From: Emydura subglobosa
Taxonomy: Eukaryota; Chordata; Testudines; Chelidae
NCBI GenBank assembly: GCA_007922225.1
Contig: ML679970.1
Coordinates: 42,690,323-42,754,322, forward strand
Length of the DNA: 64,000 nucleotides
Reading direction: 5' to 3'
Position 1 is the stretch's first letter; every line of letters begins with the position of its first letter. A program made the translations under genes and the position numbers. Positions 22,266 to 32,830 of this stretch are shown here, one piece after another. Below the pieces are notes generated by a model. That model worked only from the letters and a program-made list of their open reading frames with translations, was not told the origin of the DNA and made no database searches.

Positions 22266-22835
22266 AAATTCCATAATCTCCCTAGGTAACCCATTCCAGT
22301 ACTTCACCACCCGCCTGGTGAAAAACTTTTTCCTAATGTCCAACCTAGACCTTCCCCACTGCAATTTGAGACCATTGCTCCTAGTCTGTCATCTGCCACC
22401 CCTGGGAACAGCCTAGCTCCATCCTCTCTGGAACCCCCCTTCAGGTAGTTAAAGGCTGCTATCAAATCCCCCCTCATTCTTCTCTTCTGCAGACTAAACA
22501 AGTCTAGTTCCCTCAGCCTCTCCTCTTAAGTCCTATGCTCCAGCCCCCTAATCATTTTCATTGCCCTCCGCTGGACTCTCTGCAATTTGTCCACATCTTT
22601 TCTGTAGTGGGGAGCCCAAAACTGGACACAACACTCCAAATGAGGCCTCACCAGTGCTGAATAGAGGAGAATAATCACTTCCCTCAATCTGCTGGCAATG
22701 CTCCTACTAATGCAACCAATTAGCCTTCTTGGCAACCAGGGCACACTGTTGATTCATATCCAGCTTCTTGTCCACTGTAACCCCCAGGTCCTTTCCTGCA
22801 GAACTGCTGCCTAGCCCGTCGGTCCCCAGACTCAT
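22266..22835 (-). mobile_element. CR1 LINE internal fragment, minus strand
   Basis: From right to left this encodes the end of CR1 ORF2: [19 protein letters not shown] near 22790-22740, then [19 protein letters not shown] and [14 protein letters not shown] (22526-22744), then a C-terminal segment with [18 protein letters not shown] (22304-22501). It lacks the CR1 3' tail, since it begins inside the LPREVV block at about 22266. The fragment was therefore cut at both ends after or during insertion. It belongs to the same young group as 14743-16165 but is broken by frame changes. Confidence 0.88.
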
Positions 22836-23689
22836 GTGCAAGCTGTTCCCGTGGTCTCTGTCTGCAGTTGGGGTCTGGCGACTCGGGCAGTAGGGAGTGT
22901 AACCGTCTGTTTTGCTGACTGATGGGCAGGAGGTCGGCTCCTGGGAGCCCCAGGGGGAGATCCTCCGCATGGTCCAAGGTGGAGATTGCAGGGATATGGC
23001 TGGTCAGGCCATTTCTGTGCCTATCACTGGTGATCACACCTGTTTCTCTGGCCTTGGGATCCCTGAGCCTCAGAGAGTCCCACAGGGTCACCCTGGGCCA
23101 TTGCAGTGCCGATGCGGACAGGGAACGCCAGCCACAGAGCAATCGGCTAGGGCAGCACAATGCTACAATGCTCCCAGTCCTGTCCCCCCTTTGTGGCAGT
23201 TGTCATCGGAACACAGACATTGCCAGCGGGGATCAGACCCAGGGCCCATGAAGCCCAGGGTGTGCCCAGCACCAAACGCTGAGGAGGGAGGTATAAGAAC
23301 CAGCAGGAGAAGAGGGGGGATAATTTGTCTCCACATTGGTCTCATCCTGATCCCTCCTAGGCTGGCTGCAGCCCTGAAGCAGGAGGTTCAATCCCCCTGC
23401 CAACAGCCTGACCATCAGCAACGGTGATGAGCCAGACACTTTTGTGGTCACTTGAAGCCTCTGATCACTCTTGGATTTCTTGGCTGCGCTGCCTTCATGT
23501 GGCAGTGAGTTCCTCAGGCTAATTGTGCATTATGTGAACAAGTGTTTCTGGCATGACCCCTGGGCCTTGAACCCAGGTCCACTAGAGCAACCTCACCCCA
23601 ACCCCTCACCTGGCAGCCTGCTGACAAGGCCTTGCCTGAGAGCCATGAAGTCCAGCCCCGGGGTGAGGCTCTGTCCTGACATCCCATGG
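22836..23689. other. Unassigned stretch; possible old LINE fragment at 23450-23580
   Basis: No gene is seen. The part near 23440-23560 (GTTCCTCAGGCTAATTGTGC and following) resembles a decayed piece of a LINE untranslated region, but I cannot assign it with confidence. Confidence 0.35.
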
Positions 23690-24170
23690 ACAGATCCCCA
23701 GAGCAGCTGATTGGCCCAATGCCCAGAGCAGCTGATTGGCCCGATCCCCAGAGCAGCTGATTGGCGTGCTGGCCATATTTAAGCCAGCAGGGAGCTGACT
23801 GAAGAACAGCTGGGCTCCGCCCTACTCTACACTTTGTGCTGCCTGCTCCTGTGGCTTCATTTTGTGGTGTTCTGAACCACAGTGACCCCTGCCATTGGAC
23901 TTGTGGTTGTGAACCTCCGGCTTGTCTCCTGCCTGCCTCTGCCCTCCTGATCCAGCCTGTCAGGGGTTCCTGTCTCTGGTTCCTGAACTCCAGTTTGTCT
24001 CCTGCTTCCGATCGGTATCCTGAGTAAGCCGACACCTGGCTTGTGCCTGTGGACTCTGGTTCTGACTGCGGGTTCTGTCTGCCCACAACTGGGCTGGGAC
24101 AGTTTCTGGGTCTCGGTTTTGAATCCCCCTTGTTCTTGTGTTAGGAGATGGGGAGAAGAAATGCTCCCAA
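23690..24170 (+). mobile_element. Probable LTR-retroelement promoter/LTR fragment
   Basis: Three near-identical 25-bp units (GAGCAGCTGATTGGCC, starting at 23701, 23726 and 23751) each carry an inverted CCAAT box (ATTGG). They are followed within 15 bp by a TATA-like CATATTTAAGCC at 23774-23785. Downstream comes a C/T-rich, stop-poor transcribed-looking region with repeated CTCCTGCCTGCC / TTCCTGAACTCC phrases. This arrangement (tandem enhancer repeats, TATA box, then leader) is typical of the U3-R part of an LTR. I found no terminal TG...CA pair or target duplication, so boundaries are approximate. An orphan cellular promoter is the alternative. Confidence 0.5.
23696..23785 (+). promoter_or_regulatory. 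Triple CCAAT repeat plus TATA-like box
   Basis: Three ATTGG boxes are spaced exactly 25 bp apart and followed by TATTTAA at about 23776. The spacing of a few tens of bases between CCAAT boxes and TATA fits an RNA polymerase II promoter firing to the right, with a start expected around 23805-23815. Confidence 0.5.
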
Positions 24171-24186
24171 CTCCCTGCTCTAGTCA

Positions 24187-24262
24187 CAGACTCTAAGATC
24201 AATAAGGACCACTGTGATCATCTAGTCTGACCTCCTGCACATTGCAGGCCCCAGAACCTCGA
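24187..24262 (-). mobile_element. CR1 3' tip, minus strand
   Basis: ACTCTAAGATCAATAAGGAC, then CACTGTGATCATCTAGTCTG and ACCTCCTGCACATTGCAGGC, match the 3' end of CR1 seen again at 14006 and 63580. It is a short 5'-truncated copy. Confidence 0.75.
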
Positions 24263-26939
24263 CCCCCCATGGCTGTCATAATAAACGGCCAAGTCCGAGC
24301 CGGGTGCTAGCACCACACTCAGTGCAGGGGAGTGACAAGGATGCATTTGAAATGCTGCTGCTGTCGTAAATGGCTTGAGGGATGGTCAGAATCCTCCCCT
24401 CCACTGACTCACCAGTCACTCTTTGGTACCATGTCCCTCATTCAGCACCTCGCTAGGATCCTTTCAATCTCCCTTCATTGGGGAGATTGTTCTTTTGCCC
24501 TTCTCTGAACCGTGTAGTTCAGCAATAACCCCTGAGTTGGGGCGAGCGGCAAGTGCCTGCTACATAGCTTCCTCGCCCTGGCTGTACATAGGCCTGAGAG
24601 CACGGGGCTGGCTGGTCGGCCCAGTCTGTCTAAACAAGCCAGGAAGGCTTCATTTGGAACAGCCACACAAATACTGCTTTCTAAACTTCTTCTGGCTGTC
24701 CAGCCCCTGCCGCCCACGTCTGGCCCCTTGCCTTGGCTGCTGGTGCCGCTCCAGAAGGCATCACTGCTGAGGGATGGGGGCTGACCCCTGAGGCAGCAGT
24801 CCCTGCTTGGCCTGGAGGTTAGAGCCCCGAGATGTGGTGTGTGCTAGGGAGGGCCGGCAGCAGAGACATCAGCTGAGGTGGCTAAGCGAGGAGCTTTTTC
24901 TACACTCCTGCTTCCTGCCCATGGAGCTGGGAAATCAGACAGACCGTGAGCTGGAGCAATGGGGGATGCAGTATGTAGCAGCAGCACTGAAAGGCCTCAG
25001 GCAGAGAGTGCCCTGTCCCAAACAGCAGGCTGGCAGCTATGGAAACACTGAAAGAGATTCTAGAGCGAGGAAGGAGGGGGCATCAAACTGAACGTGGGAT
25101 TGCAGGGGTCTGTGGGAGCCCAGACAGTCAGTGCAATGGGGGGCTCGGCTAAGTGTGCACAGGGCACAGAGCAGAGGCAAAAGTCCCTCCTGCCAGCCGT
25201 CTGGGGTGAGGGCTCCTGGAACATGGCAGCCCATTCCAGGCATGCCATCAGCAGAGAACCGGGAGGCAGTCAGAAAAGAGCCACAGAAACGATCAGGCTG
25301 GAGAGATTAAGAGTCAAGTATGCATAGCTCAGCTAATGGCACTCTGCATGCCTCCGCAGGGCCCGCCTGGAAAGAGTGCAGATCTCCCACGGACAGACCA
25401 GGGAGTTAACACAGCCCACAGGCGAAAGGAAGGAGGGAAAAGGGAATGCAGTATATGAAGGGGAACATTGGGGTTGAATGAGTGAGACTGTTCCTGGTGG
25501 TGGGGGGAGAGGGGGCAGTGGGCTGCACTGGCTGTGAGTGAGTCTCCCACAAAACATGGTGGAAGTCCCATTACTTGGCTGGCAGGGTGGCTGGGAAATC
25601 AGGCTCACCTGGTTAACATTGAGGGGAACTGCCCATGGGAACAACTGGCCTGGCCTGGGGGATTCTCTGTCGTGTAGTTTTTATTCAGGGTTGGGGGGCC
25701 CTGTTCTAGCTCAGCCAGGAGCTTTGCTGGGGGGTGTTGTCAAGCCCCTGGGGAACTTGTCTGGCCTGTGCCAGGACGATCAGAACAGGCCGTTCTCGCC
25801 ATGAACTGCAGGGTCAGGCAGGCATTTCCCCAGGTCAGGTTGGCAGTGACCTGGGAGCTTTTCACCCATCTCTGCAGCATGGGGTGCAGGTCACTGCCAG
25901 GATTACCTGGCTGTATCTCACTTCAACATTTCCCTAGGTATTCCGATTCCCAGCTTTAAATCGTGCAGACGTATTCCGAGGCACATCCACCCCACAGTGC
26001 CTCAGCAAACACCTCTGCTGGAACAACTCACTAGTTATCCCTTGGCCATGTATTCCGTTCTCATACAGCTGGAGGCAGCCACCCACCCAGCCACAGGGAA
26101 GCTGTTCAGATCTCTCCACACTGTTGTTTTAGGCTCTCTCTCTGCAGACTCAGAGAGACCTAGGTGACTGCACCAAGTCAGACGTGGTGGGTTCCCACCT
26201 GGAAAGGCTAGGAATTCCTGTGGGAATTTTCTAACAACTGTGCGGCTGTAAGTGGCCACTTGGCACTGCCAGTGGGGCTCAGCATGTCTGGGCTCACAGG
26301 GGATTTAGAATCACGTTCACCATGCCCACATCCCCAGCCGCACTGGTGCTGAGCACTCCAAGAGGCAGGGCTAGGACGTGGCTAGGGACTGCCCACTCGG
26401 CTGGGATGGGGAAAGTGTTCCGAAGGCCCCCCCACTTAGCTGGGGGCTGCCAAGGGCACCACTCAGGCACCTGCGAACCCTGCCCCTGTCTGATTAACTC
26501 CCACTCCCCCCAATACACTGGAGAGGACGACTGAGAGAGCAAGCACTGGATAAGGAGCTAGGGGTGGGCAGGGCTAGAGGGACCAGGACACGGGAGGCAG
26601 GCAACTTGCAGTGAGTGGCTGGCCCCATGGGGAGGTGTGCATCCGTGGGGTGCGTGTACTGGGTACTCACTCACAGCATGTCTTGGTGCAGAGCTGGGGG
26701 GTCCGTGCCCACACACCACGTAGTGCAGGGTGGATGTTGGCATCTGTGTCTTGGGGTGTCTGTGTCTGGGGGAGCAGGAGGTTCCTGTACAGGACCGGCA
26801 GGTGCCCTTTGTCTGCTGGGGCCATGAAGGGAACTCAGGGAGCAGGTGGACGGAATGGGCCGAACCCCAGGACCCAGGGATCTGCTGGGCCCAAGGCAGC
26901 GGTGCCGAGAAGGCACAAGCCAGGAGAGCCAACCTGACC
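24263..26939. other. Transition stretch with a possible old CR1, no gene
   Basis: No gene is supported. At about 25215-25700 phrases such as CAGTCAGAAAAGAGCCACAG, GGCTGGAGAGATTAAGAG and GTGAGTGAGTCTCCCACA look like a very old plus-strand CR1 copy. Confidence in that is moderate to low. The rest has no visible signature. GC content rises sharply after 26.8 kb into the CpG island. Confidence 0.4.
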
Positions 26940-27800
26940 CGGAGCCCGAGGCGAGCCCCTGGCCCTGGGTCTGGCGGGGGCAGGCTACGGGAGCTGAAGG
27001 GAGGGGGCCGCAGGGCCCAGCACCGCTTGGGAACAATCAAAGCCTGGGCGCTGCTCACGGGGCCGGGCCGGGCCGGGCCAGGGTTACCGGATGGGCCCAA
27101 GGACACGGGGCGGGGCCCGCAGCACAGGAGCAGGGGGCACGGGGCGCGGGGGCCCGGGACAGGCGGGGCGGGGCTGTGGGGACACGGGGCCGGGCGGCTC
27201 CCCCGCTGCCCCACGCAGCAGTCGGGCCCCCGGCGCACCCACAGGGCAGAGGTTGCGCCTCCTGCTTCGGCTCCGGCTCCGCGGCACGGGCGGGGCGGGG
27301 CCGGGCCGGGCCGGGCCAGGCGCGGGGAGGGGCCAACAGCAGGGCGAGGTCCTTTCGGGGGGGCGGGGCGGGGGGCGTGTCCCCGCCGGTCAGGCAGGGC
27401 GGTTGGGCGCCGGGCGGGCAGACGCGGCCAGGCTGCGCTGCGGTGCGGTCGGAGCAGGCGCTGTGCTGTGATTGGCTGCGGCGGGCTCGTGCCGGCGGTT
27501 GCTAGGCTCCGTGCGCCGCCCCTCCCCCAGGTACGTGCCCGCGCGGGGTCGCGCTCGCTCGTCGCCCCCGCTGGCTCGGTCGGTGCCGGTGGCGGCCAGT
27601 CCCCGGCTGGGAGCGGCCTTCTCCGAGCCGGGGCCGCCAGCCCGCCGCGCCTGCCAGCCCGCCGCGCCTGCCGCACCGGTGAGGGCTCTGCGAGGGCCGG
27701 GCCCTGCGGGCGGGGCCCGGGGAGGCGGCTCGGGGCTTTGTGGCGGGGCCGCCGGCTGCAGTGCGGGGCCTGGCCCCGGGGCGGTATCGGCGCTGTGGGG
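26940..27800 (+). promoter_or_regulatory. CpG island promoter
   Basis: CpG dinucleotides are dense and undepleted here, unlike the flanks. GC-box motifs (GGGGCGGGGC and GGGGCGGGGG) recur, for example at 27105-27117, 27290-27302 and 27357-27375. GGCCGGGCCGGGCCGGGCC runs occur at about 27060 and 27298. An inverted CCAAT box (GATTGGCTG, ATTGG at 27471-27475) sits upstream of two splice-donor consensus sites, which implies rightward transcription. No TATA box is seen, as is usual for housekeeping CpG-island promoters. Divergent transcription to the left is possible but unsupported by an identifiable exon. Confidence 0.8.
27500..27678 (+). other. Probable non-coding first exon of an unidentified gene
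   Basis: The start is approximate, inferred from the CCAAT box at 27471. The 3' end is set by ACCG|GTGAGG, with the donor GT at 27679-27680. A second, upstream donor with perfect consensus, CCCCCAG|GTACGT, ends a shorter exon at 27530. No ATG opens a convincing frame before either donor, so this would be 5' untranslated sequence with translation starting in a later exon outside or deep in the window. All sequence to the right of about 28 kb would then be intron 1. I cannot name the gene. Confidence 0.55.
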
Positions 27801-28756
27801 GCTGGGCTGGGCTGCTCCCGGGGGGATGTCGGGGGCTGTGGGGACTGGGCTGGGCTGGGCTGCTTCCTGGGGGGGGGGTGTACCCCCCCATTCGGGCTCT
27901 GTGCATATGGGGGTAGTGCTCGCTGCCTCCCTCCGCAGTGGGGTATTCGCATTAGTGCTGCGCCTTGTAGTCGGGACTGGGAGAGATCCTGTCCTGGGCA
28001 CTGGTGGGCCTTACTGGGATCCCCAGCCCACCCGTTCCTGGCTGAGGTATGGCCGGGTCCGAAGTGTCTCCTACGTTCCCATCCCCTTTTATGCCCTTGT
28101 CTCTTGGGGGCAGCCCACCTCGAGTTACCCCTGCCCTTTTGTAGAGTCCTGGCATGGAGCTCATTCCATCTAGTTAGCTTGGAGTGCTAGGGGTGGCACT
28201 GCCTTGAGAGAAGGGCTCTGAGGTCATCTCTGCATTATGGAGCTGGCCCTGACCCAGGCATTTGGATACCACCGAGTGGTGCGTGGTAGAAATACTTGCA
28301 TAGGTTGGTGGTCTTATTTGGTGTTCAGCTGGAAATCCCACCTTCCAGTTCTTTTGAGGAAAGCATGCTCTTTCTTGTCTGCAGGAGTTACACCTTTGCC
28401 CTTCTAATTGTGTGTTATAGTTAGGATTGGAAGGACTTGATTTTTATTGGGGAATGTCTGTAAACAGTTTTCACTATGCACCCATAAACTGAGGCAAAAA
28501 TATTTCCATCAGTAATAGTTGAAATTTACAGATAGGCAAAGTAAGAGAAATGCTGCTTGAAAACTTACTAGAGTTTGATTTATGGATATTTGCTTTATAT
28601 AGTTTGATATGTGATATTGGCAATGGTTTTAATGGTCATACAACTTTAACTTTTGAATCTCAACATCTCTTATTGTTAAATAATTGTCTATCGCTCCATA
28701 TTTTCATGAAACTATTAAAAATTAAAATCAATGCAAATAGAAAAAAACCTTAAAAG
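27801..28756. other. Edge of CpG island into AT-rich probable intron
   Basis: GC content falls steeply between about 27.9 and 28.4 kb. No exon, repeat or RNA gene is recognised. Confidence 0.5.
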
Positions 28757-29365
28757 TAAACATTAACTATCAAAATTATAAAAATCAAATTCTGCCAAGC
28801 ATGATTGTAGGGTTCTGCCATGCTACAATCCGTACACAGTCTGTCATGCTTAGCGTTCTCTGGTTTGGTTGTGAATGTGGCAAGGTGTAGTAGCTCTAAC
28901 TTCCCATCATCGTTGTAGAATCCCAGAGTCCTTTTCACATTAACAAATGTTGTTAGAATCTGCTTACTTCTGATCATGGTAGAGTTGTGCTAGTGCAGGT
29001 AGGGTGGTTGAGTCCTAACCATGCGGTTTTCTCAAGGATTGGCATCTTCATTTCCAGATTGTACTAGTAATAAGTCACTGTAGCGTGTGCAGTGGCAGCG
29101 GGAGATGTTCCTGGGGTCATCAAAGCATTTGGCTTTCAGCTCTATGTATGTCTTACAAGTACAAGTAAGACCAGCACCAATAGACATCCTGTCTTGGCTT
29201 ATTGCTCTTCTAGCAGCTCTGGGGGATGACCTGGCTCTCACTGACAAGATGTGCAGATGAAGGTACTGAAGTGTGTGTTCCCTTTGAATGTCAGTTTTGG
29301 TAATGGCAACCAGTTTCTTCCTTTTGATGGAATTGGATACAGTTTCCCTAAATCTTATTAAAGGC
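28757..29365 (-). pseudogene. Unidentified decayed reading frame
   Basis: One minus-strand frame stays open from 29365 to 28757 except for two stops (near 29034 and 28994), about 200 codons in AT-rich DNA where stops should be common. It encodes a Cys-rich stretch (TCTCKTYIELKAKCFDD, then RCHCTRYSDLLLV), a middle MIRSKQILTTFVNVKRTLGF and a later FTTKPENAKHDRLCTDC. The spacing of paired cysteines (CTC, CHC, CTDC) hints at a metal-binding or disulfide-rich protein. I do not recognise the family. There is no visible poly(A) tract or target duplication, so I cannot tell a retrocopy from a broken exon or a chance open frame. Confidence 0.35.
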
Positions 29366-30161
29366 CTAATTTACATATACACACACACACAGCTGCACCT
29401 CCCATTGCATCGTTAAGTTGCCCTCTTGTGCCTAGTCTTGCAGCTTTTCTTTGGCTTCTGTATAGCTGTTATATCACAAGGGGTCAGTTGGGAGAATTGA
29501 GGCTGCCTTCTTGACCCTCATATCCTGAGTTTGGTGCAATATGGACTCAGTGTAGGAGAGGAGCCTTTGCACTGAATAATGCTATGATATGTATGAGTCT
29601 TCTGTCAAACGTTTAGGGTCCATTGACTTGAAAATATCACTGGAGATGAACTTATTCTTCTGTCTTCTTGTTTTCCTCAAGCCCGTTTGATCTTCTTGTA
29701 CTGCCTGTGCTGCTCTAGTGGAATCCCAGTACCAAAATAATTCTATTAACTACTGAGCACATATCTAGTGTATATTTCAGTGTGTGGTTTCTTACTTCTA
29801 GCTGCTTAGATCTCTCTCCATCTCTTCTCTGACAAGCATATTGACCCCCAAGCTTTGATCCTGCCCTTAATATGGAAGGTAATTGGGAGTCTCTATGTGC
29901 TCCCTTATCACGCAGGCAGATTTTCCAAACTATGTGGTTGCAATACATATCTATGTCTCTGAGTTCTGAAGATATCTCCTATTTAGACTCTGGATCCAGT
30001 CTCACAGTACTTCTAATCTGGGACTGCTACTCCAAGAAAGAATCTGATCTGAATCATTTGGGAGGCAATCCTAATACCAGTGATTTTTACAAAGCAGATA
30101 GAGTGCAAGTTCCATGATGTCTCGTTCTTAAGTGGGGAAGTTGGTGGGGGGGAGAGGGAAT
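29366..30161. other. AT-rich stretch without identified features
   Basis: No gene is seen. A short (CA) tract lies at about 29380-29394. The stretch separates the unidentified frame from the histone H4 copy. Confidence 0.45.
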
Positions 30162-30459
30162 TTAGTGACCAAATCTGTAGAGTGTGATCGTCCTGGAGTT
30201 TCAGAGCATAGACGGGGTCCACGTATGTCACAGTGTTCCTAGTGGCATATACAGTGTAGGTGATGGCATCACAGGTCATGTTCTCCAAGAAAATCTTCAG
30301 CACTTCACAGGGGTCTCCTCGTAGGCCAGTCCAGAGGTACGCTTACAGTTCTGTGGTGAGCCAAACAACAAATAACCAGTTTTGTTAGCTTAGTGTCTTC
30401 TGATGGTGGTTAGTGCCACACTTCCTCAGTCACTTATCACCTTTGCCATGTCCAGACAG
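30162..30459 (-). pseudogene. Histone H4 retropseudogene
   Basis: On the minus strand the sequence can be followed along almost the whole 103-residue histone H4, the core nucleosome protein. The start codon position at 30457-30459 has become CTG, followed by SGHGKGDK and a stop where H4 has GGKG. After a short deletion the tail-to-fold segment is recognisable at DNA level (PAIRRLARRG region). Then come SGLAYEETP, a frameshift, [25 protein letters not shown] and a shifted C-terminus ending in TAA at 30162. The length is about 298 bp against 312 for an intact H4 coding region. Replacements such as NVIRDAVTYT to [10 protein letters not shown], several stops and at least two frameshifts show it is dead. 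No histone 3' stem-loop was found downstream. Confidence 0.85.
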
Positions 30460-32591
30460 GCTTCTGGAACTTTTTGTCTCAAACTTTGGCCCCCCTGGCC
30501 CGAGCTCTGAGAATCAAGCTAGGCTCTTTCCAAAGCTCTGTGGGCTACACTCAACCCTCAGTTACACATCTACCAATCCCTTTCTCTTCATTGGGTTGGC
30601 ACAGATGTAACGGATTGGATCTTAGTAAACAATTCTATTGCACAAGAAGAAATAGATTCCACTTTGCTTTCCTTAGGTGTGCTGGCTCATCAGGCATAAG
30701 CAGCAATAAAACTAATCCCTAGTCAGCAAAATCTAAATCTGATGCCCCGAAAGCTAATCTCTAGTCCCTTCAAGTCAGTAGACCTGACTCTGGTGGTGTA
30801 CGTGCTTGGGGCATTTGTGGAGCTGGGAGGTGCTATTGCTGTGCAGTTGTTTTTCAGAATAGCACTGCTCGCTAGGAATTGGCCTAAGGCAGATAGCAGC
30901 ATTCTGTGTAAATGGTTCATGTTTACCTGAGCTTTGCTGCCAATGGCCTCTTGCTGGTGGTTCAGGGTGAAAGAATGTGGAGGAAGCTAGAACTGTTGCT
31001 GGGAAGAGCGTATGTGTGTGTGCTCCCTGGATGCTGGCTGAACAGTGCACTTGGCTTGAAGAGGTGAGAACTGGTGTTGACATAAATTTCCTCTCTTTTA
31101 TATGGTAAAACCAAGCGTTTACCTAGTTCACCTCAACGGTTCCTGGCAGGAGTCCCTGCTTCTTCTCAGGTGCCCCTGTGTAATATGGCCTCCAGTGCTT
31201 CTTGCCTCAGCCATGCTACTGCTCTTGTGTATATTTTTAGTTTATCTTTATATATTGTGTTATTTAAAAAAAGCATTAGCTGTTTTATGTATTCCTTCCC
31301 ACCTCCAGGGTCCTCAGTTTAATAGTCTCCAATTCACTGTAGGTTTCTTTGCACAGTGTCTCCTGCTTCTGCTATTCCAAGCATCCTAAACCATTTATTT
31401 GTTCTTCCTGATACTCATCATTGCACTCTTCTATCCTAAATGTAGGGTAGCGTGCCAGTCAAAAAAAGCCTGATACTGAGATGAAATGTTTGGAGCACCA
31501 CTACTTAGAGAAATAATCAGCAAAGCCTAGCTTACTGAATTTTGGATCTTACTTTATCCTTGATGTAGGAATTTGCCCTTAGATTCCTGTGGGTGTCTGA
31601 ACTAATCTTGCGTTAGAGGAAAATTTTGTGTGGAGAGCATACCAGCTTGAAAAATGCATGTCACTCCGATAATCAGTATATAAATATTTGTAGTAAATTC
31701 TTGGTAACGGCATTAGCCTCAATGTTGAGTTGGGAAAATTGTTGTCTACATGTGCCAGTGAGCTGATATAGCAGCATTTCTGCTTTACGTTTTGTGGTAT
31801 AGATGTTGTATGGAATTTTTGAAATAGCACTTTAATTACCTGCTTTCGTTGCAATAAATGATGCCTGTCTTTGCAGGAAGGCCAGCACCTCTGTATCAGC
31901 ACTTATCATCCCAGTCATTCCGCCGCCATCCAGTTTTGCTGTTCTATGCTTTCTGTATTTTTAAAAATGAAAGCCAACTTGGATGCTAGTTCTAACCAAA
32001 ACTGAGTTCTGATTAACTCTGAGAAGCATGGCTGGAGTGAACCTGAGTTGATTGTAGTTTTTCTTCCATAAAATGTGGATAGGATTAACAGGCTCCTTTC
32101 CAGTTTGAAGGATTGCCTATAGGTGCTTTGTCGGCAGAGTTTGAGTAACTATCACCTTAATTTGTTCTGGAGTATTAGACAGAGGGGACAAATAGCATCA
32201 CTTACTGTTTGCTTTCATTTGTGTCAGTGAGGTCTGAGAATGTATCAATAAACCAGTGTTTTGCCTGATTCTTGTTGCTCTGGAACTGCTAGATGATGGG
32301 CTCAATTGAAAGATTTAGTGCAGCGCTTCTTGTGTTAAACACGAGAAATACATTACAGAGAGTTGAGGAAGGGAGGAGGAGCGTGGCTGCTCTGGCAGGA
32401 GCAGTGCCTCTTGTCAGATGTAGGTAAGGCATGCAATGGAGGGTGAGTTGCATGCTATGTACTGTTTTTAAAAGAGAAACTGAATCTGACCCATGCTATT
32501 TATACAGCTGTCTGGCCTGTATATCATCAAGGAAGCTTTCCCTTTGACATAACTGCAGTGGTTGCTGCAGCCAGACTTTGGATAGTCTCAT
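30460..32591. other. AT-rich stretch without identified features
   Basis: I recognise no gene, repeat or RNA here. Open frames are short and lack motifs. Confidence 0.45.
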
Positions 32592-32753
32592 CATAGAATC
32601 ATAAAAATGTAGGGTTGGAAAGGACTTTAACAGGTCATCAGGTCCAGCCCCCTGCAATGAGACAGGGCCAAGTAAACCTAGACCATCCCTGACAGGTGTT
32701 TGTCCGACTGGTTCTTAAAAACCAATCCTTAACCTCCCTTGCAAGCCTATTCA

Positions 32754-32830
32754 TAGAATCATAGAATATTAGAGTTGGAAGGGACTTCAGGAGGTATCTA
32801 GTCCAACCCCGTGCTCAAAGCAGGACTAAC
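32754..32830 (-). mobile_element. Short CR1 tail nested in an older CR1
   Basis: ATAGAATCATAGAATATTAG, then AGTTGGAAGGGACTTCAGGA and TCTAGTCCAACCCCGTGCTC, form the 3' tip of the younger CR1 group. On both sides the sequence belongs to the older CR1 3' region (GCAAGCCTATT left, ACTTCCCTCCCCACCCTTAT right). It is a very short, 5'-truncated nested insertion. Confidence 0.75.

Noticed and set aside
26558..27952. A 464-codon minus-strand open frame across the CpG island
   Set aside because: A plus-strand frame of similar size (26730-28190) overlaps it. Both encode low-complexity Pro/Ala/Gly/Arg sequence with no motif. Stop codons are rare in such GC-rich DNA.
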